DNA of 39,062 bases from Gammaproteobacteria bacterium (GTDB lineage Bacteria; Pseudomonadota; Gammaproteobacteria; Pseudomonadales; Cellvibrionaceae): positions 1 through 39,062 of the forward strand of contig JAGKWY010000024.1 in the NCBI GenBank assembly GCA_021151625.1, given 5' to 3'. The position numbers and the translations under genes were made by a program. Positions 1 through 7,596 of the stretch are shown one piece after another. Numbering within the stretch: position 1 is the first letter of the stretch; the number at the start of each line of letters is the position of its first letter. Below the pieces are notes generated by a model. The model was not told the DNA's origin. It ran no database searches and saw only the letters and a program-made list of their open reading frames with translations.

Positions 1-57
1 AGCTTGGCAAAAAAATAGAGTTTGTTGCGCGCGATATTAACCAAGGAAAAAGCTCCG

Positions 58-1875
58 TCAGGCGAGGTAATGTTCCAATGCCTGGGAACTCAACTCTTCC
101 GGTTTGTGATGGTGGTAGCCCTGCCCCCATTGCACGCCCAGCGCGTATAACTGCTTGGCGACTTCGGCCGTTTCCACAAATTCGGCAATCACTTCTTTAT
201 CGAGTGAGATGGCCATTTCGATAATGGATTTCACCATGGCGTAGTGCGATAAATCCACATCCATATCGCGCACAAAAATACCGTCGATTTTAATTTTATC
301 GAACGCCAGTTGATGCAGGTAAGCATAAGACGCAAAGCCGCTGCCAAAGTCATCCAGGGCAAAGTGACAACCGAAATCGCGCAGCGTTTGCATAAATTGC
401 CGCGCTGAATCGATATTTACAATGGCCTGGGTTTCGGTAATTTCAAAACAGAATTTGTGCGCGGGTACCTGGTGCTGTTGGAAGCTGTTAATAATAAATT
501 GCGCCAATTGGGTTTCGCGGATGGAAATGGCCGACAGGTTGATGGACACCATATCGATTTTTTCCAGCAAATGCGGATGCTGGGCAAATAAATCCAGCAC
601 ATGGTTGATCATCCACTTGTCCAATTCCGGAATTAAATGCAAGCGCTCGGCCGGACCGATAAATTCTCCCGGGGAAACCATCCGCCGCGACTGCGGGTCC
701 CAAAGTCGGAGTAATACCTCCAGGCGATAAGCAGACGCATATTTTTGTCCGCTGTCGGGAAAATATTCCAGCAATTGAAAATAGGCGCGAAACAGTTGGT
801 TCTGCAGCGCATCCACCAGGCGTGAGGCCCAGTTGATATTGTCTTTGTGTAAATTGCTGCGCGTGGTTGCATCTTCCAGGCTGAAGACTGCACCGCGCGC
901 ATCGCGCTTGGCCACAAAAATGACTTCATCGGCTGCCAGCATTACCTGGTCGTAACTGACCATAGCGCGGTTGAGCGGCAAGGCGGCGATGGAGGCAGCC
1001 AATTTGAATTGGCGGTCTTCCCATTGGAAATTAAATTGCTCCAGATGCTTGAGAATTGTCTGCGCCAAATCCATGCCTTTATCGTGCTCGGCGCCCTGGG
1101 TAACTACCACAAAGCGATCGCCCCCCAAACGCGCAAAAAAATCTTCGCGCGTTAACAGGCCGGCAACGCTATCAGCAAACTGGCGCAGCAGCTCATCGCC
1201 AGCGATACAGCCGCAGCTTTCGTTAATCAAACGGAAACGGTCTATATCGATCAGCAAAAAGGTTGCGCTCAGGTTTTCCAGTTGGATACGCGCCAGCAAT
1301 TCGGACACATGGGCTTCAAGGGCGTTGCGGTTGTGCAGGCGGGTAACAAAATCGTGGGTGGCGAGGTAGTTGAGGCGGTCTTGCATGTAGCGCCGCTCGT
1401 TAATTTCCTCGCGCAGCTGACGGTTGGCGATGGTGAGTTCAGCAGTGCGCTCGCGCACCTTTGATTCCAGTTCGCGGTTGAAGGATTTCAACTCCGCCAG
1501 CATCGATTGGCGCTCCAACTGGTGCCGCACCCGTGCACGCACCTCGTCACCATTAATCGGTTTGGTAATGTAGTCGGCACCGCCCACGCGAAAACCCTGG
1601 CTGATATCGTCAGCGCGCGCAGTGACAAAAATGATGGGAATTTCGGTGGTGGCTAAATCGGCCTTCAGGCGGGTACAGACTTCAAAGCCGTTCATGTCCG
1701 GCATCATCACATCGAGTAGAACCAGATCCGGTAGGCGACGGCCAGCCAGCTCCAGTGCGCGTTCACCAGAGGTGGCAACCAGCAGTTCGCAATCCAGATC
1801 TTCAAGAATTCCGCTGAGGACATCCAGATTTTCGGGAGTATCATCCACCAGCAGGATACGCGGCACACTCGACAT
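58..1875 (-). CDS. Response regulator with REC, GGDEF and EAL domains (cyclic-di-GMP phosphodiesterase candidate)
   Basis: This is a cytoplasmic 605-aa signalling protein. A receiver domain fills about residues 5-125, with the acidic pair D11/D12, phospho-acceptor D55 and a conserved lysine in the ITKPI segment. A coiled coil (about 150-195) leads to a GGDEF domain whose signature reads GGDRF, so cyclase activity is doubtful. The C-terminal EAL domain has EVL in place of EAL. It keeps the other marks of active phosphodiesterases: NLSA, FEITET, DDFGSG, DKIKID, an AEFVET glutamate and QGYHHHKP. It therefore probably hydrolyses cyclic-di-GMP under control of receiver phosphorylation by an unseen kinase. 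The reading frame is open further upstream, but the ATG at 1875 has a GAGGGA Shine-Dalgarno and begins directly before the receiver domain. It lies 61 bp downstream of ubiB on the same strand. Confidence 0.9.
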   Translation of the reverse strand: MSSVPRILLVDDTPENLDVLSGILEDLDCELLVATSGERALELAGRRLPDLVLLDVMMPDMNGFEVCTRLKADLATTEIPIIFVTARADDISQGFRVGGADYITKPINGDEVRARVRHQLERQSMLAELKSFNRELESKVRERTAELTIANRQLREEINERRYMQDRLNYLATHDFVTRLHNRNALEAHVSELLARIQLENLSATFLLIDIDRFRLINESCGCIAGDELLRQFADSVAGLLTREDFFARLGGDRFVVVTQGAEHDKGMDLAQTILKHLEQFNFQWEDRQFKLAASIAALPLNRAMVSYDQVMLAADEVIFVAKRDARGAVFSLEDATTRSNLHKDNINWASRLVDALQNQLFRAYFQLLEYFPDSGQKYASAYRLEVLLRLWDPQSRRMVSPGEFIGPAERLHLIPELDKWMINHVLDLFAQHPHLLEKIDMVSINLSAISIRETQLAQFIINSFQQHQVPAHKFCFEITETQAIVNIDSARQFMQTLRDFGCHFALDDFGSGFASYAYLHQLAFDKIKIDGIFVRDMDVDLSHYAMVKSIIEMAISLDKEVIAEFVETAEVAKQLYALGVQWGQGYHHHKPEELSSQALEHYLA

Positions 1876-1936
1876 AACAAAAACATCCCTCGCTATCGTT
1901 GTCATCGGAATATAGCAGAAGGCAAAGGAAATTGGC

Positions 1937-3577
1937 TTATTTCCTAAACCAAATCGCCAGTAATCCAATCGCAATTAACGCAATAGTCGCGGGTGATAAA
2001 TCGGTAAATAGCCAATCGCGCAATACCGCTGAGCCCTGGGTGTCGCGGTAGAGGAAATAGGCGGCGCTGCCGAAGGCGACCAGTGCAATCAGTTTGCGGC
2101 GGCCGTGGTGGTGTTTGTGGGCTTTGCGTTCAGTCAGTTCGCGCGTGAGCAGATCCAGGCGCTGGGACATTTGCGGCAATTGTTGCAGGCTGTTGAACAC
2201 CAGGTCGGGAACCTGGGGAAATTTTTCCATCCAGTCGGGCGCGGTGCGTTTGAGTTCGCGCCAGAGGTTTTTGGGGTGGAAGCGGTTTTTCAGCCAGCGC
2301 TCTAAATAGGGGTGCGCGGTGGCCCAGAGATCCAGATCCGGATACAACTGGCGGCCCAGGCCTTCAATATTGAGCAGGGTTTTTTGCAGCAACACCAACT
2401 GCGGTTGCACTTCCATTTCAAAGCGACGCGCAGTGCGGAACAAGCTCAGCAATACGTTGGCGAAGGAAATTTCTTTCAAGGGTTTTTCAAAGATGGGCTC
2501 GCACACAGTGCGAATCGCCGCTTCTAACTCTTCCACTCGCACATAGCCTGGCACCCAACCACTTTTCACATGCAATTCTGCAACCTGGCGATAATCGCGA
2601 CGGAACATGGCGAGCAAATTGCGCGCTAGATAATATTGGTCTTCGCGCGTGAGTGAACCGACGATGGCCATATCCACCGCAATATATTGCGGCAGCTGTG
2701 GATTCTGTGTGGACACAAAAATATTGCCCGGGTGCATATCGGCGTGAAAGAAATTGTGATCGAACACCTGGGTGAAAAATATCTCCACGCCGCGCTCGGC
2801 CAGTTTTTTCAAATTGGTATTTTGCGCATTGAGCGCGGGCATATCGGTAACCGGAATGCCGTAGATGCGCTCCATCACCAGCACATTATGGCGAGTGTAA
2901 TCCCAGTAAACTTCGGGCACATACAGCAGTGGTGAATTTAAAAAGTTGCGGCGCAATTGCGAACCGTTGGCGGCTTCGCGCTGTAAATCCAGCTCGTCAA
3001 AAATGGTGGTTCGATAATCCTCTACAATTTCCACCGGGTGCAAGCGTTTGCCATCAAGGGTGTTGTTTTCCACCCAGCGTGCGACACGCAATAAGAGTTC
3101 TATATCTTGTGCAATTACTTTTTCAATGCCGGGGCGAATTACTTTGATGACGACATCGCGGCCATCTTTGAGAGTGGCGGTGTGTACTTGTGCAACGGAT
3201 GCAGAGGCGAGCGGCGCAGAATCGTAGCTGGCAAAAACATCAGTTACATTAGCGCCGAGCGATTGCTCCACAATGCGCTGGAATTCGTCGTTGGAAAAAG
3301 GCGCAACATTGTCTTGCAGGTGATTGAGTTCGCTGACTATATCGTCGGGCACCAGATCCGGACGGGTAGAAAGCAGCTGGCCGAATTTTACAAAAATGGG
3401 GCCCAAGTCTTCGCAGGCACGGCGCAAACGTTCACCGCGGGAGAGCTTGGGTTGTGGATATAACTTAAAGAGAAGTAACAGCACCCGCGCCGCGAAAGGA
3501 ATATTCGCTGGCAGTAATTGATCCAGACGATAACGGGCAAATACACGCAGGATTGTTAATAAGCGAAGAAAGACCAT
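1937..3577 (-). CDS. ubiB: UbiB, ABC1/ADCK-family atypical kinase/ATPase for ubiquinone biosynthesis
   Basis: At 546 aa it has the same length as E. coli UbiB. It shows the UbiB/ADCK pattern: a KFGQ motif in 'GPIFVKFGQLLSTRPDLVP', the VVIKV lysine strand, and HADMHPGN in the catalytic loop followed by a later VDMA acidic motif. The C-terminus carries two hydrophobic helices (around LIALVAFGSAAYFLY and TIALIAIGLLAIWF) that anchor it to the inner membrane. The family supports ubiquinone synthesis by an ATPase activity acting on membrane intermediates. The start at 3577 matches family length, although the frame is open upstream through a repeat element. It follows ubiE and ubiJ on the same strand, the conserved order in gammaproteobacteria, but a 174-bp gap holding an inverted-repeat element separates it from ubiJ. 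Confidence 0.95.
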   Translation of the reverse strand: MVFLRLLTILRVFARYRLDQLLPANIPFAARVLLLLFKLYPQPKLSRGERLRRACEDLGPIFVKFGQLLSTRPDLVPDDIVSELNHLQDNVAPFSNDEFQRIVEQSLGANVTDVFASYDSAPLASASVAQVHTATLKDGRDVVIKVIRPGIEKVIAQDIELLLRVARWVENNTLDGKRLHPVEIVEDYRTTIFDELDLQREAANGSQLRRNFLNSPLLYVPEVYWDYTRHNVLVMERIYGIPVTDMPALNAQNTNLKKLAERGVEIFFTQVFDHNFFHADMHPGNIFVSTQNPQLPQYIAVDMAIVGSLTREDQYYLARNLLAMFRRDYRQVAELHVKSGWVPGYVRVEELEAAIRTVCEPIFEKPLKEISFANVLLSLFRTARRFEMEVQPQLVLLQKTLLNIEGLGRQLYPDLDLWATAHPYLERWLKNRFHPKNLWRELKRTAPDWMEKFPQVPDLVFNSLQQLPQMSQRLDLLTRELTERKAHKHHHGRRKLIALVAFGSAAYFLYRDTQGSAVLRDWLFTDLSPATIALIAIGLLAIWFRK

Positions 3578-3602
3578 TGCAAACTCAATTCTCGTTTTTT
3601 GT

Positions 3603-3774
3603 GTAGGTTGGGGCGGGGCGCGTAGCCTGAGCGCAGCGAACCCCAACATTACTTAATCGCACAACACGATGAATTCCTTTCATGAAGACGAATTGGATTA
3701 GGTTTTTTTAGCGATTTATCGGCGTTACTTTGTTGGGCATCATTCCTCAGGCTACGCGCCCTGCCCCAACCTAC
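3603..3774. repeat. Intergenic element with 29-bp inverted ends between ubiJ and ubiB
   Basis: Positions 3603-3631 and 3746-3774 are inverted copies that match at 28 of 29 bases; each holds the GTAGGTTGGGGC core and its complement. The inner side of the left arm continues with GCGAACCCCAACAT, which recurs at 25176-25189 beside another hairpin. The right arm overlaps the 3' end of ubiJ and supplies its stop codon and last codons. This looks like a dispersed non-autonomous or REP-like element. It is not annotated as an IS because there is no transposase. Confidence 0.75.
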
Positions 3775-4375
3775 GTTTCTCCGCAAGTAGTTTTTCTACC
3801 CGCGCGGCAGCGCGATCTACCGCCAAACGCAATTCATCAACTTGCTGATAGAAATCATCCAGCTCGGGTTTGGATACCAGTGCCTGATATTCTTCGGTGA
3901 GAAATTCTTTGGTCAGGCGTGTTGCTGTTTGCGCGCGATCTTTGGTCCAGTCAAATTTTGCGCGAATAACTTGCGCTGCCTGGTGGCCGATAATATCGCC
4001 GGTAAATTGGCTGAGCATATCTTCCCAGTCGATATCCAGATTTTTCAGCAGTTGTTGCACATCGGCCAGCAGCGTCAAATCGCCCATGGCGGTTACGCCG
4101 GAATATTTCAGGTTGTGAATTTCGGTGGTGGATAATTGCACCAGCGCCATCAGCGAGCCACTCAGCTGCGTATCCACCTCGCCATCCCAGTTCGCCATTA
4201 ACTGGATATCCTCATCGAGCGGCATCACAAATAACTTTACTGCGACGGGCGCAGTGATATTGAGCGCGAGGATTTTGCCCGACAGGCGCGCGAGTTGCAG
4301 GCGCGTGGCCGGGTCATAGCGCAGCGCGGTGTTGATAATTTTTTCCGCGCTGGCGAGGGCTGCAGTGATCAGCAT
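3752..4375 (-). CDS. ubiJ: UbiJ, SCP2-domain ubiquinone biosynthesis accessory protein
   Basis: This 207-aa protein lies between ubiE and ubiB, the conserved ubiJ position. Residues about 15-110 resemble the SCP2 sterol-carrier fold (RYDPATRLQLARLSGKILAL, then an alternating beta region). The C-terminal 45 residues are a charged coiled coil (ELRLAVDRAAARVEKLLAEKR). UbiJ family proteins act as lipid-binding scaffolds of the cytoplasmic ubiquinone biosynthesis complex. The ATG at 4375 is preceded by a GGGA-type site. The final residues (RRLGQGA) and the stop are encoded by the arm of the 3603-3774 repeat, so the native C-terminus may have been altered by insertion of that element. Confidence 0.88.
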   Translation of the reverse strand: MLITAALASAEKIINTALRYDPATRLQLARLSGKILALNITAPVAVKLFVMPLDEDIQLMANWDGEVDTQLSGSLMALVQLSTTEIHNLKYSGVTAMGDLTLLADVQQLLKNLDIDWEDMLSQFTGDIIGHQAAQVIRAKFDWTKDRAQTATRLTKEFLTEEYQALVSKPELDDFYQQVDELRLAVDRAAARVEKLLAEKRRLGQGA

Positions 4376-4396
4376 GGGCAGTATTTCCCGGATGGA

Positions 4397-5146
4397 TTAG
4401 GGCTTGATGCCTTTGTGCAGTGCAACAATGCCGCCGGTCATATTGTGGAATTCGGTGCGCACAAAACCGGCGTTATCCATCATGTCTTTCAGGGTTTGCT
4501 GATCCGGGTGCATGCGAATGGATTCAGCCAGGTAGCGATAGCTTTCGGAATCGTTAGTGACCAGCTTGCCCATAAACGGCAGCACTTTAAATGAGTAAGT
4601 ATCGTAAACCTTGCTGAGCAGATCGCTCTGTGGTTTGGAGAATTCCAGCACCAGCAAACGGCCGCCGGGCTTTAACACGCGCAGCATGGAGCGCAGGGCC
4701 AAATCCTTATCGGTCACATTGCGCAGGCCAAAGGCGATGGTGATGCAATCGAAAGTGTTATCGGGAAATGGCAGGAATTGCGCATCGCACTGGGCGAAAC
4801 CGATATTGCCAGCAATGCCGCGATCAATCAGGCGGTCACGGCCTACGCCCAGCATCGAGGCGTTGATATCCGCGAGTATCACTTGCCCGGTAGCGCCCAC
4901 GCGCTTGGCAAACTGGTAGCTCAGGTCGCCGGTACCGCCGGCGATATCCAGCACCTTATGGCCGGCGCGCACGCCCGAGGCCTCAATAGTGAAGCGCTTC
5001 CACAGGCGATGAATGCCACCGGACATCAAATCGTTCATCAGGTCATATTTGGCGGCGACTGAATGGAATACTTCGGCCACGCGCTCGGCTTTTTCTTCGA
5101 CGGGAACTTGCTGAAAGCCAAAGTGGGTTGTTTTTTTATCGTTCAT
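4397..5146 (-). CDS. ubiE: UbiE, demethylmenaquinone/2-polyprenylbenzoquinol C-methyltransferase
   Basis: This 249-aa SAM-dependent methyltransferase (E. coli UbiE has 251 aa) carries out the C-methylation step in ubiquinone (and menaquinone) synthesis. Visible motifs are the SAM-binding VLDIAGGTGDLSYQF, the UbiE signature segments YDLMNDLMSGGIHRLWK and ITIAFGLRNVTDK, and RVLKPGGRLLVLEFSKP. The frame is open for another 95 codons upstream, but family homology begins at MNDKKTTHFGF, so the ATG at 5146 is used. The bases directly in front of this ATG are a 14-bp tandem duplication and no strong Shine-Dalgarno is visible. It is the first gene of the minus-strand ubiE-ubiJ-ubiB run and is divergent from the gene at 5307. 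Confidence 0.95.
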   Translation of the reverse strand: MNDKKTTHFGFQQVPVEEKAERVAEVFHSVAAKYDLMNDLMSGGIHRLWKRFTIEASGVRAGHKVLDIAGGTGDLSYQFAKRVGATGQVILADINASMLGVGRDRLIDRGIAGNIGFAQCDAQFLPFPDNTFDCITIAFGLRNVTDKDLALRSMLRVLKPGGRLLVLEFSKPQSDLLSKVYDTYSFKVLPFMGKLVTNDSESYRYLAESIRMHPDQQTLKDMMDNAGFVRTEFHNMTGGIVALHKGIKP

Positions 5147-5184
5147 AGGGGCTACCAAATAGGGGCTACCAAAAAGGGCTATCA
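5146..5184. repeat. 14-bp tandem repeat at the ubiE start
   Basis: TAGGGGCTACCAAA occurs at 5146-5159 and again at 5160-5173, with a degenerate third copy (AAGGGCTATCA) to 5184. The first unit touches the ubiE initiation codon, so copy number would change the leader immediately upstream of the start. Confidence 0.85.
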
Positions 5185-5306
5185 ACGCTGGGCAAGCGAT
5201 GGGTGGAGCTGAGGCTCGCTGGATGTGGGCGGCATTGTACAATGCCTGCCTGTTTCTCACACCCGAAAAATCCCGCCAGATGCGGCGTGTTTCACAGGAG
5301 TTACTT

Positions 5307-5828
5307 GTGCGTACTGTGCTTGTCCTTGTTGGTTTATTGCTCGCAACCGCCCCGACGCTGGCGGATGGACTGAAACCCTTTGCTACCGATGGTTGTTCAC
5401 TGTGGATTGATGGCCCGCCGGGTAACTCCAATCTGTGGCGGCACTGCTGTGTCGCCCACGATTTGGCTTATTGGGTTGGCGGTACCCGCACGCAGCGCAA
5501 GCAGGCCGACCAGGTTTTGAAGCAGTGTATCAAGGATGCACAACAGCCGTTAATTGCTGATCCCACATACGCCGGAGTGCGTCTGGGAGGTGGCCCTTAT
5601 TGGCCGTCAACTTATCGCTGGGGCTATGGTTGGGACTTTTTTAGTGGCAGCAGGCTTAGTGGTAGTTGGCTGCGCGGCTATCAAACCCCGAGTGCGACAG
5701 AGCAGGTGCAAATCGATCAACTATTGCCCGCGGCATTACTGCTGGTACAAGAGGATGCGCGTTTGCATCCGGCAGCCTCGTCGAGTTCAGTTAGTCACAG
5801 CAGTGCAGCCAATAGTGTGAGGTTTTAA
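5307..5828 (+). CDS. Secreted phospholipase A2-like protein
   Basis: This 173-aa protein has an N-terminal signal peptide (VLVLVGLLLATAPTLA, cleavage near residue 19). Residues 25-60 contain the cysteine-rich signature DGCS...CCVAHDLAYW, with C47-C48 and the H51-D52 pair. This corresponds to the CCxxHD catalytic motif of phospholipase A2 folds, so it may hydrolyse membrane or dietary phospholipids outside the cytoplasm. The C-terminal 30 residues are serine-rich and look disordered. The GTG at 5307 was chosen because an AGGAG lies 6 bases upstream and a signal peptide starts there; the frame extends further upstream without support. The calcium-binding loop was not recognised, so activity is unproven. 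No operon partner is evident. Confidence 0.7.
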   Translation: MRTVLVLVGLLLATAPTLADGLKPFATDGCSLWIDGPPGNSNLWRHCCVAHDLAYWVGGTRTQRKQADQVLKQCIKDAQQPLIADPTYAGVRLGGGPYWPSTYRWGYGWDFFSGSRLSGSWLRGYQTPSATEQVQIDQLLPAALLLVQEDARLHPAASSSSVSHSSAANSVRF

Positions 5829-5990
5829 GCGGTATCAGATGCCAATTATTGGTTGGCGCCAGACAACACGGAGGCGCGTGCATTAGCGCACAAATAGGAT
5901 TTGTTCAGCGTGCTTGAATAGTCGTGTTTCGGGCTATCTGTGGTCCGATTCCCTACTAACCTGTCGGGGTTACCCCCCAAGGAAGCGGCT

Positions 5991-6686
5991 ATGCATATTT
6001 TCCAGTATTGGATTAAGCGTTTTCTGGTTATTGCGTCAATGGTTATTTCTTTGCCAGCATCTGCCTATTTGCAATTCACTTACACGAGTCCTGAGCTGCC
6101 GCTAACAGCGGCCTATATCGAGGGCTATCCCTGGGATATTTCCGATATTGGTTTGATGCCAGTCGGTTTCAGTATCTCTTTCAAAACCCCTGAGCAAGAT
6201 TTATCGCGCAAACCGATTACGCATTTTTTTATGGACGATTTTACGTTTTCGTTTAGATCCGAGCACGATTTGCTCTATTACCCCTTGCGCCTCAGCCCTG
6301 CGTCTTATGGAAGAGTCAGCCTTAATCGCGAGGGGGAAATCCTCGGCTGGAATTTAATGATAGCGATTACCGAGCTGATCACTCCAGATACCAATATGTG
6401 GTTTCATCGCAATGTTAACCATCGTGTTGACATCGTATCCCAAGGCGGTACCGGCTTGTGCAATTGCGATGTGTTTACCAATAAATTCCACCCGACTACC
6501 TGGCATGGGCAATGGATACAGTTAGTGCTGCTCCAATTTGATTACTCGAATACCAATAATGTTGATAGCTGGACGATAGAAAAAATCGCGGTCCCGGAGC
6601 CGCGGACGATGGCTTTTTTGCTGATTGGATTGTTGGGCTTGCTCTGGTGCCGTCGCGTGCGACAGGGCTCCAGCGTTGGGCAATAA
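5991..6686 (+). CDS. PEP-CTERM-like exported protein A
   Basis: This 231-aa protein has a signal peptide (FLVIASMVISLPASA, cleavage near residue 24), a body without a recognised domain, and a C-terminal tail reading VPEPRTMAF, then a hydrophobic helix and a WCRR basic end. That tail is the tripartite PEP-CTERM signal recognised by exosortase/archaeosortase-type transpeptidases. The body contains a CNCD pair. The start has an AAGGAAG site 5 bases upstream. The next gene encodes a similar protein 27 bp downstream, so the two are probably cotranscribed. No exosortase gene is in this window. The specific function is unknown; the class is often linked to surface or exopolysaccharide-associated proteins. 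Confidence 0.75.
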   Translation: MHIFQYWIKRFLVIASMVISLPASAYLQFTYTSPELPLTAAYIEGYPWDISDIGLMPVGFSISFKTPEQDLSRKPITHFFMDDFTFSFRSEHDLLYYPLRLSPASYGRVSLNREGEILGWNLMIAITELITPDTNMWFHRNVNHRVDIVSQGGTGLCNCDVFTNKFHPTTWHGQWIQLVLLQFDYSNTNNVDSWTIEKIAVPEPRTMAFLLIGLLGLLWCRRVRQGSSVGQ

Positions 6687-6713
6687 ACAGTAATTATCCC
6701 AAGGAGGTTTGCT

Positions 6714-7358
6714 ATGAAATACCTGCAAGCATTATTTATCTCTCTTGTAATCGCCTGTAGTAGTTATACGCCCTCGGTGATGGCATATGTCGAGTTTATG
6801 GTTCCATCTGCACTTAAATGGCAGTCGACGATCGAACGCGAATCCGGGTTTGAGACCTTTGGGCTCTACATGGACCCGAGTGTGACCTTCGGTTATTTTT
6901 TACCTGAGTTAAATATCAACCCGGATCAGCCGCTCGCGGAACCGCTTACTATCCTGTTTGGTGATCCGGTGTGGGCCATTTTCGATGATGGAGCCAATAC
7001 CTATTATCCACAGGTGGCCAACGGAACGGGGTATGTGACCTATGATTTGGACTGGACGGTAAAGGAGTGGTTTTTGACGGTGGATCTGGCCATTTCCGAG
7101 GTGTGGTATGGAACCTTTACCGGGTCTGGACAGTTGGCGCATCCCGATAGTGCCCAGCTTGTCATGCACTATGACGACTTTCGGTCGCGTCCTTTTTTTG
7201 AGCCGATAGATATCAGCGGTTATTACGCTGGTATTGCCGACTCAATCTGGATAATGGACTACGGCATTACTGTGCCGGAATCTGGCCCCTTGATCCTCTT
7301 GCTGCTTGGGTTACTGCCCTTGGCGATTCGACGTACTTTTTTTAATCGACTGCACTGA
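6714..7358 (+). CDS. PEP-CTERM-like exported protein B
   Basis: This 214-aa protein starts at an ATG with a perfect AAGGAGG site. It has a signal peptide (YLQALFISLVIACSSYTPSVMA) followed by a beta-rich, aromatic-rich body. The body resembles protein A in layout: after the signal peptide comes AYVEF here versus AYLQF there, and both have late WTVKEW/WTIEK-type tryptophan segments. The tail is VPESGPLIL, a hydrophobic run and an IRR basic end, a VPES variant of the PEP-CTERM motif. It is probably a divergent tandem duplicate of the upstream gene. The pair ends at a terminator at 7449. Function is not recognisable. Confidence 0.7.
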   Translation: MKYLQALFISLVIACSSYTPSVMAYVEFMVPSALKWQSTIERESGFETFGLYMDPSVTFGYFLPELNINPDQPLAEPLTILFGDPVWAIFDDGANTYYPQVANGTGYVTYDLDWTVKEWFLTVDLAISEVWYGTFTGSGQLAHPDSAQLVMHYDDFRSRPFFEPIDISGYYAGIADSIWIMDYGITVPESGPLILLLLGLLPLAIRRTFFNRLH

Positions 7359-7448
7359 TCGCACTTCATTGAGCTGGCTCCGGGGCATTATTTCCCGGTA
7401 AGCAGGCACGAAAATATGTTTGAACGCCACTAACTAGATTACAATCGC

Positions 7449-7477
7449 GCTCCCGGTAACCCGGGAGCAATTTTTTT
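7449..7477 (+). terminator. Rho-independent terminator after the PEP-CTERM pair
   Basis: The 8-bp perfect stem GCTCCCGG / CCGGGAGC (7449-7456 with 7461-7468) has a TAAC loop. It is followed by AA and seven T, a classical intrinsic terminator. Confidence 0.9.
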
Positions 7478-7596
7478 GAAACAGCGTTTGGTTATCTTGG
7501 TCTACCCTTCAGGTACGCCAGCCAGGCGATTCACACCACCCAGAGGCGGTCACGTCGGCAAGTGTTAACTCCAGCCAACTTTTTAATGGAGACCCC

